Shown here: positions 22,634-32,092 of the stretch, piece after piece
Position numbering within the stretch: position 1 is the first letter of the stretch
Layout of the letters: each line of letters begins with the position of its first letter
Translations under genes and position numbers: made by a program
The notes under the pieces: model-generated
What the model was told of the DNA's origin: nothing
The model's database searches: none
The model's input: only the letters and a program-made list of their open reading frames with translations
From: Rhizophlyctis rosea
Taxonomy: Eukaryota > Chytridiomycota > Chytridiomycetes > Rhizophlyctidales > Rhizophlyctidaceae
DNA length: 63,704 nucleotides
Direction: 5' to 3'
Assembly: GCA_027596075.1 (NCBI GenBank)
Contig: JADGJC010000213.1
Coordinates: 1-63,704 of the forward strand

Positions 22634-23617
22634 ATGTGTCCGACCAATGCACATTGGATATTAGCCCTCCTGCTCCTTCTTCTGATCTGTCGCGTGCCCG
22701 AAGTGGCCTGTCAGGGTGATGGCCACATCCCCATCGATTGTACCATATTGTACTCCCTCCTCCAAGGCACCACCGCCCCGAACCAACATGGTCGCATCGA
22801 TCTCACAACTCTACCCGCACTCGAACTAACCACAGCACTCCAGAAAGCCTACACCCTGCACCCACAACTATCCACAATCAAAACATGGAGACACTTCGAC
22901 AACATCCAATGTCACAACTCCTCCCTCCTCAGCGGCGCAAGCCTCCTCCATCTCGTCACCAAAAAATACCGCGGTCTAGTAGATTCCAAATTCCACAATG
23001 AGAGACCATGGATGCCTCCTCCATCATGGGAAATGTGCGGTCGTTATCGAAAGAGCGACTTGTGGGATCTAAGAGATGACCCGAACACTGTTTGGTACCC
23101 CCCTCTGACCTCATGGTTGGTCGAATTCCCACCCGACGCAGATTATTCAGCTATCATACAGGAGATCAATGCAGAGATCGTGGGTGCCAGCTGTGACCAG
23201 TATCATTGAGGGGATGCATCGGGTTATGAGCAACAGTAAGTGTGCACGAGGACGCAAGCGTTCTCTCAACGATATGTGCAACTAACAACATCACCAAACA
23301 GCATCGCAGTCTTTGCAGGCGACAATGTCACCACCCACATGCTTGACGAGCTTTTCGCAAAGGCAGATGGCAGGATTTCTCTCCTCGAACCTGCTTCAAC
23401 GTGTCCATATTTTACCATTGCTTTCTTGACGTCAGGCGAGCAGTTGGGACATTATGGGGAAAGAGGACACGAGTGGATCCTTCAGATCTTGGTGCGGTAT
23501 GAGCGTGCATCAGGCAACGCATGGATCTCAGAGGTAGCAAGGGCGAAACGATGGGATTGGCCCTTGAAATGGGAAGTTCTGGAGCGGCGCGAACATCCTT
23601 GGTGGGAACAACCCTGA
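22634..23617 (+). CDS. Secreted protein of unknown family, two exons with alternative 5' splice sites
   Basis: Met at 22634 opens MCPTNAHWILALLLLLLICR, a signal peptide likely cut after EVACQ. The upstream in-frame Met at 22583 would put extra residues before it. The mature part has cysteines at DC, QC and MC and reads WMPPPSWEMCGRYRKSDLWD, then PNTVWYPPLTSWLVEFPPDA. It matches no family I recognise. The second exon starts at 23302 (IAVFAGDNVTTHMLDELFAK) and ends EHPWWEQP at 23617. Two donors give the same phase. GTATCA at 23200 joins ...GASCD to H-IAVFAG with no stop. The stronger GTAAGT at 23236 keeps 36 extra bases that include an in-frame TGA (23207-23209). The encoded protein is therefore either about 293 residues or, with the stronger site, a 191-residue form. 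Confidence 0.58.
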
Positions 23618-24403
23618 CTGGTCATTCAGCGGAGTACTAGAGGGAAAACCAACACGTTGATAAAAACCAAAAACTAATAACCGGTGCACCAAGTATGATA
23701 TGCTGAATGAAAAAACACAACTCGAAACCAAAATGCACAATGAAACAAAACCATAACAGAAAAGTTGAAACCAAACAAAAGGGAAAAGAAGCGGAAATCA
23801 TCAAGTTCCATCATAGAAGAGTTATAGTTAATACCAAATATCATCACTAAAAAAAACAGAAAACAAGGCCCGCAAAAAAAAAGCTACGATTCAGATCAGA
23901 AACATACTTTTTGAGACTAACAATAAAATTGGAAAGACTAAAACTAAAAAAAAGAAAAGGGGAAAGAATACAACAAGGAAAGAACCTACACTATGACCCA
24001 CACCCTCGTCCCTAACACCATCTCTATGGAAAAGACTACTACGTTACACCACTCCTACACCCCCCCCACACTCCCACCAATATCAAAACTTGGTTAAAAA
24101 ACCGAAGAGAGGTCCGTTCTAGCTACTTCACCGTAAGGGAATCTACTGTAAATAAAGCTAGTACTATCTGTACTTCCACACCAGAACACCGAGCGAAGGG
24201 TTGACCGAGCCGATTCCAAGAGCCAGATCCGTCATAGGTAGGAAAAGATAACCGACCGACCATTCCCCACGCCGTGTCCGTCTCCACCCATCTCCGTCCC
24301 ACGCAAATTTCATCTTCTCCGCACATCCCTATCCGTCCCCGCTCCCATTTTCACACTAATCTACGCCTCCCAACCCCTTCTCTCAATCTATCCGACCGAT
24401 CCC
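23618..24403. other. Gene-free region with marked strand asymmetry
   Basis: About 790 bp between two convergent genes. From about 23640 to 24000 the + strand is rich in A and poor in T, so the 3' flank of the minus-strand mucin gene is T-rich on its sense strand. The same bias marks the 3' flanks of the importin (39540-39730) and VDAC (52380-52500) genes. No ORF has coding character. Confidence 0.45.
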
Positions 24404-26505
24404 TTAGAACCTCCGGTAGTACTTTCCGTAGACAGCCTCAGTGACAGTAGCAACCGGTGTAGTGACTTCGCCATATGAAGGCACGGTCTCGGTAGCAGTC
24501 GCAACAGGAGTAGTGACTTCACCCGTAAGAGTCTCCGTCACATACACAGTGCTAAGGCTGTCGGTCTCGACCTCATGTCCGTTGGGGGTGGTCTCTTCCT
24601 CGTCGCAAGGGGTAGAGGTGGCAGAGGCTGTTTCGGTGAGGGTCGCGACGGGGGTGGTGGATTCCTCGTCGCAGGTTTCGGTTTCGGTGGCAACGGGGGT
24701 GGTTTCTTCTTCGTCGCAGGTTTCGGTCTATAGAGCAGTCTGAAAGTGAGTATCGTGCGCGAGACGTTTCGGTTCACGAGAGAAAAATAATCTTATCAGG
24801 TTGTGATAATCTTACCTCCGTAGCAACGGGAGTAGTCTCCTCCTCGTCGCACTCCTCAGTGGTGGTGGCGGTCTCAGTAGCAACGGGAGTGGTTTCCTCC
24901 TCATCGCACTCCTCAGTGGTAGTGGCGGTCTCGGTAGCAACGGGAGTGGTCTCCTCCTCGTCGCACTCATCAGTCTCCGTAGCAACAGGAGTAGTTTCCT
25001 CCTCATCGCATTCCTCAGTGGTAGTGGCGGTCTCGGTGGCAACGGGAGTGGTCTCCTCCTCGTCACAGGTCTCGGTCTCAGTAGCAACAGGAGTGGTCTC
25101 CTCAGCAATGGGAGTGGTCTCCTCCTCATCACAAGTCTCGGTCTCCGTAGCGACAGGAGTGGTCTCCTCCTCGTCACAGGTCTCGGTCTCAGTAGCAACA
25201 GGAGTAGTCTCCTCAGCGATAGGAGTAGTCTCCTCCTCGTCACAGGTCTCAGTCTCGGTGGCAACAGGAGTAGTCTCCTCCTCATCGCACTCCTCCTCCG
25301 TCTCAGTGGCGGTAGCAACAGGGGTAGTCTCCTCCTCGTCGCACTCCTCCTCCGTCTCAGTGGCAGTGGCAACGGGAGTGGTTTCCTCCTCATCGCACTC
25401 TTCGTCGGTCTCGGTGGCGGTGGCGACGGGGGTGGTGAATTCCTCGTCGCACTCCTCGTCAGCGGACTGTGACGGAGTAATGTATTAGTATGTTGGATAT
25501 GTGGGTAGAGCCGGCGCGAATAATGAGTGTCATGTGTAGTGCTTACCTCAGTGGCAGTGGCAGCCGGGGTAGTGTAGTCCGCAGCGGGAGTGGTGTAGAC
25601 CTCAGTGACGGCTGTCAAAAAATGCGTCGCGTCAGCAAAGATGCGTTTCCAACATATGTCCAGAGACCCAAAAACTCACCAGTAGAAACAACCTCAGTCT
25701 CAGAAGAGTCAGGGTACGTGACGGTGTAGTACTCGGTGCTCACTTCAGTGACGTATACATCAGTCTCGGACGCAGTGACAGTCGCAGCCGGCTCGGTGAC
25801 TTCAGGAGGAACATATTGACCAGTGGGCTGGGTCTCGGGCTCAGTCTCGGTGATGGTCTCAGTGATGTACGTGTCAGTCTCGCCAGTCTCCGTAACAGTA
25901 GCAGCAGGAGTGGTCTCCTCCGTAGTGGTGGGCTTGACGTAAGTCTTCTTGGTGGTGGTGGGCTTCACGTAAGAAGAGGTGGTGGTCGCCTCGACGGTGG
26001 AGGTCTCGGTCGCTTCAACAGTGGAGGTGGAGGTTTCGGTCGCCTCGACGCTGGTGGTGGTCGTGGTGGTAGCGGGGCGGGTGGGGCGGACGTAGGTGGC
26101 CTTCTTAGTGGTGGTGGTGGTGGCCGGGGTCGCTTCGGCAGAAGTGGCCTCGACGGTGGTCGTGGTGGTGGTAGAGGCCTTGGTGTAGGGCTTCTTAGTA
26201 GTGGTGGTCGTGGTGGTGGTAGGAACAACAGTGGTGGTGGTGGTAGACTTAGTGTAGGGCTTGGTGGTGGTAGTAGTGATGGTGGTAGGGGCCTTTGTGG
26301 TAGTAGTGGTGGTGGTAGGGGGCTTAGTGGTCGTGGTGGTAGTGGTGGTGTGGGTAGTGGTGGTCGTGGTAGTAGTAGTGGTGGTGGTGGTCGCAGCAGT
26401 CGCCGCAGGAGTAGTGTTCGCACCAGCACCATACCCAATGAAGGGGTTCTGAGCAGTAGCACCAGCAGCCAAAGCCGCAACAGCCAACAAAGTCAAACGG
26501 ACCAT
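24404..26505 (-). CDS. Thr-rich mucin-like cell-wall/secreted protein with cysteine-spaced tandem repeats
   Basis: Four exons (26505-25680, 25611-25547, 25466-24816, 24727-24404) join in phase to give 621 residues. Residues 1-18 (MVRLTLLAVAALAAGATA) are a signal peptide. A short lead, QNPFIGYGAGANTTPAATA, is followed by a long poly-Thr block with Lys/Pro spacers (KPPTTTTTTTKAPTT), built for dense O-mannosylation. It then passes through TVTETGETDTYITET-type repeats. Exon 3 is a tandem array of units such as CDEEETTPVATETE and CDEEETTPVATATETEE, each with one Cys. It ends ...VTEAVYGKYYRRF with no hydrophobic tail, so a GPI anchor is unlikely. A role in the wall or extracellular matrix is inferred from composition. 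Long open frames on the opposite strand are repeat artefacts. Confidence 0.85.
24816..25466 (-). repeat. In-gene tandem repeat array (CDEEETTPVA units)
   Basis: The third exon is 651 nt of imperfect repeats with unit lengths of about 42-60 nt, built from GTTGCYACNGARAC and GARGARACYACTCC words. Copies differ mostly by inserted ATTTEE or EEE blocks and by synonymous changes. Such arrays expand and contract by slippage and unequal exchange. Confidence 0.8.
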
Positions 26506-27056
26506 TTTGATAATAGGTCTTCTATGTCTATAAAGTCTATGAGTCTTCTACCGGATTATTGAAAACAACGAAAGAGTTTCTCTTGCTCTCTCTATGTCTT
26601 CGGATGTATGATTTTTGCCTGCAGCTATGGGGAGGGATAGACTGAGGAGGTTAGCTTCCTGTTTGATGTCAGGTAAGCGAAAAATAACAAATGAGGTTGG
26701 GAAAGGGAGGAGGAATTCGATGAGGAAGATGATGAGAGGAAGCTTTTCCTCGGTAGCAAGAGACACACCTTTCTGGAGAAGACGCCGAGGAGGAGAAGGG
26801 CGGAAGGAGCAGAAGGTTTGACTCGGTGCCGGAGGGTTGAAGGAAGGGCCGGAAGGAAGGGTCGGCCGGGAACGGATGAAAGAAGCCCAAGAGGGAGGGC
26901 GAGGTTTGTGGTTTGCAGCGCGGGAGAATCTGGGGCAGGGAGTTGGAGCGACAAGAAAGCGACTGTGCAGCAAACAACAAGTCCACAAATCACATGGAAC
27001 TCAAAGAGAAAATGACTGTTGCACCAGTCGCAACTTGCGCTGACTGTTGTTGGCAC

Positions 27057-27066
27057 TGATCAGTGA
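27057..27066 (-). promoter_or_regulatory. TCACTGATCA motif
   Basis: Minus-strand copy, about 550 bp upstream of the mucin-like gene's start at 26505 and in the same orientation as that gene. It is embedded in the larger palindrome CACTGATCAGTG. Confidence 0.3.
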
Positions 27067-27766
27067 TCAAGGCCTGATCTACGGTTACAAATAAGGACAA
27101 TGTGGTACGAACGCGTTACAAGGAGACGCCGTACTTACCCTCAATGGCTTGATTGCCGTTGCTCCTTGAGAGCCATGCACCATAACGTGTCCCCAATGGG
27201 CAAGTCTAGGTGTGGCCTGTAACACGGCAGGTATATCCGCTGTCCCACCCCATGTTACACCATTGGCGCGGTCAAGGACGCCGTCTCATTTGGAGCGGAA
27301 GGGAGTGATGGCGACAAAGTGGGAGCTTTTTGATTGTTTACATCGACCATTGCATGAGTAAACAAACCCGCTGGCTATGCGTGATAGCCATCTTAGCGGT
27401 TGCGGACCATTGGGGATTGATGGGGGAGTTTTAAGTAGCTGCATCATAGCCATTGTCATGGTTCTATACTTCTATTTTCCAAATGTGGAACATATGGGGG
27501 CTGTGATCTGGGCCTTTGCACGATTCAAAGTGACTCATTCTGGCTATAATGTGATATGTGACACCCGTTGCAGCTATTCATGGTATGCAATTGCATGCAA
27601 CTGCGCAATTTGACAGGATGTGGCGCGGTACAGCACCAAAGCATGCATCCAACAGACAGTCTGCATCATCATGCGCGTTTTCATTTCCCATCTTGCAGAC
27701 CATCCCTCCCATCTCAACCACATATTGCTCCTGCTGTCAAGTCTGCAGTAGGTACGCATATGTAGG

Positions 27767-27784
27767 TAGTAGTAGTAGTAGTAG
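27767..27784 (+). repeat. TAG trinucleotide microsatellite
   Basis: Six perfect TAG units, preceded by a degenerate TAGG unit, in intergenic DNA. Confidence 0.8.
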
Positions 27785-28297
27785 GCAAGGTGGTCTATCT
27801 ATCTGCTGCAGGGGACTGCCTTTTCCCACGCTCGCATAGGCAGACTCACACTGGGTATTCACTCTCATCACTTCTATCTGCAGAACATACACACACCCAA
27901 TATCATCCAAGGTGAGGGCTGGGGAGAAAAACAAAATTATATTGTGTCAAATTTGTGCCTGCATATTGGGCAATAGTAGTAGAAGCTCGTCACTTGTATG
28001 TCAAGATTGCCGTACCCCTAACCACCCTCGTTCGTAACAGGTGGTTCAGGAAGGACGCGTCGTGGTCGTGGAGGGTCTCGCTCCCCAAATAGTTTACCTC
28101 GGCATCAGGGTGTCATCTTCGACGCGTCGCGGTAGTACTTCGTGCTGACAGGTGGGAGACCTATAACAACTTCTTCGCGCGTCAACTTATGTGTGACTGA
28201 TATCTTACCCACCCTCTCCACGCGTGCACAGCCCAACGATCCTTACAACCCCTATCGACTCAGACTCCACGTGTCAAAGACATATCCATCAAACACC

Positions 28298-31200
28298 ATG
28301 GGCGCAATGGAAGGATACGAAAGCTCTCCCACAACACTATCCCATACCTTCGGGCGTGGTGGGGAAACACCACACCCTCCCGCACGCCACACACCCTCCC
28401 GCCTATCCACAGTATCAATACGCAGTGTCGACTCAACATCCTCCGCATCATCAAGCGATGTCGTCTTCGTAGATGGTTCATCAGGAATTGATCTCCATGT
28501 CTCTTCTTCTGGCGTCGAATATCGTCCCTTTGGTGGTGGTGTCGATGGTGGAGGAGCGTCATCATCATCGATCATCATGCCGCCGGCCGTCTTTCAAAGA
28601 ACGAATGATGCTGATGTTCAGACGGCAATGATGCGAAAAAGACGCAATGTCGTCATGGAAATCTTGGAGAGCGAAGTTCGTTATGTCGATTCGCTGTTGT
28701 TGCTTCGTGAGGTGGGTTTTGTTGACTGGGGGAGGGTGGGTGAGATAGTTAGCGCGAAGCGCTTGAAGTCTCGGCGCGCAGCGCCTTAGTTCTGGCGATC
28801 TGCGAAGCAGATCAGTATGCGTGCGTCAGCACGCTATTAGTCAAAGTCAACATTGTGGGAAATAGGAAGAGGGTGCGAGAGGAAGAGATGTAGGAGGGCG
28901 GATGGACGAGGCTGGGTGTGTGGGTGGAAGCAAAACCATACATGAAACTCAAACCTGTCAAAACAGCTCTTCCTAGACCCTCTCCTTCAATCCGCGTCGA
29001 CACCGAACGAGATCATCCCACGCAAAACCGTCTCGTCCATCTTCTCAGAACTCGTCGGCATCATCAACGTTAACCAAGAACTCAAAAAGCAACTCGAGGA
29101 GCGCATTGCAACGGAGGAGAGCCCAGAGTCTTGTTGTGTTGGGGATGTGTTTTTGAATTTGGTGAGTTTGGTTGAAGTTGGACATTTTGAAGAGATGAGT
29201 GCTAAAATATGATTTTGTGACCTTTTTAGGCACCGTTCCTGAAGATGGTGAGATATGATGAGTCTTTTATGAGTCTCGCGCCAGATTGCTGACCCTCCAC
29301 CTTAGTACTCCTCCTACATCAAGAACTTCAACTCGGCCGTATCCATCACCGAAGACCACGTCACACGGACGCCGCAATTTGCGGCATTCTTGAAGGTAAA
29401 CATAGTTGCCTTTTCTCGCTTTGCAAAAATCGCGTTGCCCCTTCCAAAAAATAGCTGATATCATCAATTTGCAGACACAATGGACAAACCCACGCTGCAA
29501 AAGTCTCACATTCCAATCATTCCTGATCATGCCCGTACAGAGGATTCCGAGGTGGGTTGCCATTGCTGAGATCGAATCGCTGACTTTCGATGAAACGCAA
29601 TCGTTCTTGTTTTTAATGTATCGTGCGTTGCTCCTGCCCAGATATAAACTCCTCCTCGAAGACCTTCTGAAATACACGCCATCAACACACGTGGATCACG
29701 AGAATCTGGTGAAGAGTTTGCAGATGATTGCAACGGGTAGGTGTTTGCTGTTGGGGAAAATAGGAGTACAAGCCAGATTGACTGCGCGCAATATGGGGGC
29801 GAAATATTCATCATGGTTCACTCGCGCTACACAGTTGCAACGTTCGTGAACGAAACCATCCGACACCACGAGATGGCGTGGCAGTTGATTGAGATTCAGA
29901 GGACTTTGGTTGGATTGAATGAGGTGAGCATCTCCCACCCGTCATCGTTTGAGCGGCCGGGGAGTGGCTGTTTCATCTTGTCTAACTCTTGCTTCACCTT
30001 ATATGGCAGAATTTACTGGTACCAGGACGCCGATTGATCAAGAGAGGCAAGGTGCAAAAGGTTAGTTTTTGGATGTTCTGTTTTACTTGTTGAAGATGTA
30101 GCTTCCGGTTGGATACCCTCGTGATTTTTTCGTTGACTGATCGTTATCCTCAACAGATATGTCGGAAGAACCACCAAGCGAGACATTTGATCTTATTGTC
30201 TGATGTGCTGATTTACGCGAGGTTAGTTTTGGGTGGTCGTGGGTTGGTTTCTAGTATCATGCATTACGACGCGCAGTACGAGACGGCCCTCATACTCACC
30301 CATCAAAACCATTTTCTGACCATGCAGCTCCGGATTACTGGACGACCAATGCGTGTTCCACCGCAAGCTTCACCTCGAGTTGTGTAAAGTCGTTGATGTG
30401 CCGGATACGCAAAGTACGTAGGATAATTTTCCTCGGGCGTATGCAATGGTTTTTGAATTGCATGAAATTGCAATGCGTTGGATCTTGTGAAAGGCTAACC
30501 GTGCTACTTGTGTCCCACATCAACAGATGTCCGCAACATCTTCCAGATCGTGAGTTCGGAGAAGAGTTTCGCTATGTATGCTGGTGAGTTGATGTGAATG
30601 TGATGTGAGGGGTAGTACCTTATTGCTATCGTGTTTTACATATGACGGGGGACGGGGTTGATAATGCCTTATAATTATGAGACGTCGTGCGAATATTATC
30701 TCGGTTTCGCTGAAATCCCACTCGAAATTCCGCAGACACACCATACGAAAAACAAGAATGGATGGCGGCCCTCAACGGTGCCATCAGCGAGTTGGTCGTG
30801 AATCAGAGTACGCTCGATAACGGTAGGTTATTCCCTTCTCCTCATTTTCCACATCCTCTCCCTCCTCCATCAAGTAAACAAATCAATTTTTTCTTTACAA
30901 ACAGAGCACGGCGAAAACCGCCAATACACGCTCAAGAAACGCAAGATGAACGACTACAGGGCGCCGGTGTGGGTTCCGGACGAGTGTGCGAGCGGGTGCA
31001 TGATTTGTGGTGGGGAGTTTGGGTTTTTTAGGCGGAAGGTGAGGGGAGGCTTTGCGCGTAATGCCTTTTGTTTGATGGAACAGCATTTGTGGGGTGTGTT
31101 GGTCCTACAGTTGAAAAAATGCTGACTGACGGGCTCATCTTCGCTAACCACAGCACCATTGTCGAGCGTGTGGGAAGGTGGTGTGTCATGCCTGTTCCAG

Positions 31201-32092
31201 TCGGGTAAGCATATCTATTCTCCCTCTTCCACCCCCTCCATCACCCACAACCAAAACCTAACCCTAATGCCCTCCCAAACCAGTACTTCCTCGTCCCCGG
31301 CATCGAAGAAGACACCGCCGCCCGCGCCTGCGACCCCTGTCACGAGCGCATCGCACGGGAAGGCAAGCTCCGTGTCGTCGAAGGCGTTGAACCCGATAGT
31401 CCTTCGTCTGTGAAATCGAGGACGCATGTGGCACCTGAAAGTCAGTTGGTGAGGAGTGAGATGGTGGTGACGCCGCCGTCGTCGCCTTTTGGTGGTGGAA
31501 TGGCGGGGGCGGTGGTGGGGCTTTTGGGGAAGGGGATTGAAAGTGGGGCTAGGGGGTTGAAGAGGAAGGTGAGGGTTGGCTTTTTGCTTTTGTTGTGTTT
31601 GGTGTTTTGGGTACTGTTTTGTTGGAGTATTGGGAATTAGTGTCGAATCATCATTCACCGTATCTTTCTGTGTGTCAGGCTCCAGGCGACGACTCCCCAC
31701 CCGTTCCGAGCTGTTGCTCATTGTGCAAGGAGGTGTTTTCGTTGTTGAATTGGAAGGTGTGTTTAGCAGACTTATTGCTGATCGATGTTTTCGGTTCGGG
31801 TGTTTTAACAGCTATTCCCCACCAGTACCGATGCAAGAACTGCGCCCGCTTCGTCTGTGGGAACTGTGCACCAAAGAGGACGGGACATGAAGTCTGTGAT
31901 GCTTGTTCGCATGGTGAGTTGCACCCCTCCCTCCCTCTCCTCCTGCCGTCTCTCCCACATACCAACCCTCTAACCCATTCCCTCCACCCACCAGGAATCC
32001 CACCCTCAGACGTCCGCCCCTTCGCCCTAGGCGGAGGATGGAGCGCCACGTGCGAGAGCTTGCTTCCTGGGGGGGATATGGATATGGATTGA
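28298..32092 (+). CDS. Rho guanine-nucleotide exchange factor: DH-PH-FYVE plus second FYVE-like zinc finger
   Basis: Multi-exon FGD-like protein that should activate a Rho/Cdc42-type GTPase at PI3P-containing membranes. Order: a Ser/Pro-rich start from Met 28298; a DH domain beginning RRNVVMEILESEVRYVDSLL and continuing after the first intron with SELVGIINVNQELKKQLEER, YSSYIKNFNSAVSITEDHV and the signature FQSFLIMPVQRIPRYKLLLE; and a PH domain (LIKRGKVQKICRKNHQARHL, ending DTPYEKQEWMAALNGAISEL). The FYVE finger has WVPD, C-x2-C and FFRRKHHCRACGKVVCHAC. A second, shorter zinc finger follows: CCSLCKEVF, then YRCKNCARFVCGNCAP and CDAC. It ends LLPGGDMDMD at 32092. The first intron (28712-28966, 255 nt) is unusually long and holds a hairpin cluster. 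Other introns are about 50-140 nt, and some edges in 29.2-30.9 kb are approximate. Confidence 0.88.
28751..28834. repeat. Four consecutive perfect hairpins in an intron (double-hairpin-like element)
   Basis: Within 84 nt lie AGCGC-GAA-GCGCT (28751-28763), GGCGC-GCA-GCGCC (28773-28785), GATCTGC-GAA-GCAGATC (28797-28813) and GCGTGC-GTCA-GCACGC (28819-28834), separated by 9, 11 and 5 nt. Stems are 5, 5, 7 and 6 bp with 3-4-nt loops and no mismatch. The cluster sits inside the DH-domain intron of the RhoGEF gene. GC-rich hairpin strings of this kind are known as mobile double-hairpin elements or palindromic repeats in mitochondrial DNA of zoosporic fungi and green algae. Confidence 0.8.

Larger units (their letters stand above)
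26506..28297. other. Divergent promoter region with TAG microsatellite
   Basis: About 1.8 kb between the mucin gene start and the RhoGEF start. It holds a TGATCAGTGA motif at 27057-27066 (TCACTGATCA on the minus strand) about 550 bp upstream of the mucin ATG, and a (TAG)6 microsatellite at 27767-27784. Open frames at 26548-27056 overlap on both strands and are low-complexity. No gene is seen. Confidence 0.45.

Noticed and set aside
24859..26562. Long plus-strand ORFs (Val/Ser-rich and Gly-rich) opposite the mucin gene
   Set aside because: They are antisense readings of Thr/Pro/Glu repeats, which happen to lack stops. The minus frame has a signal peptide, splice sites in phase and a natural end.
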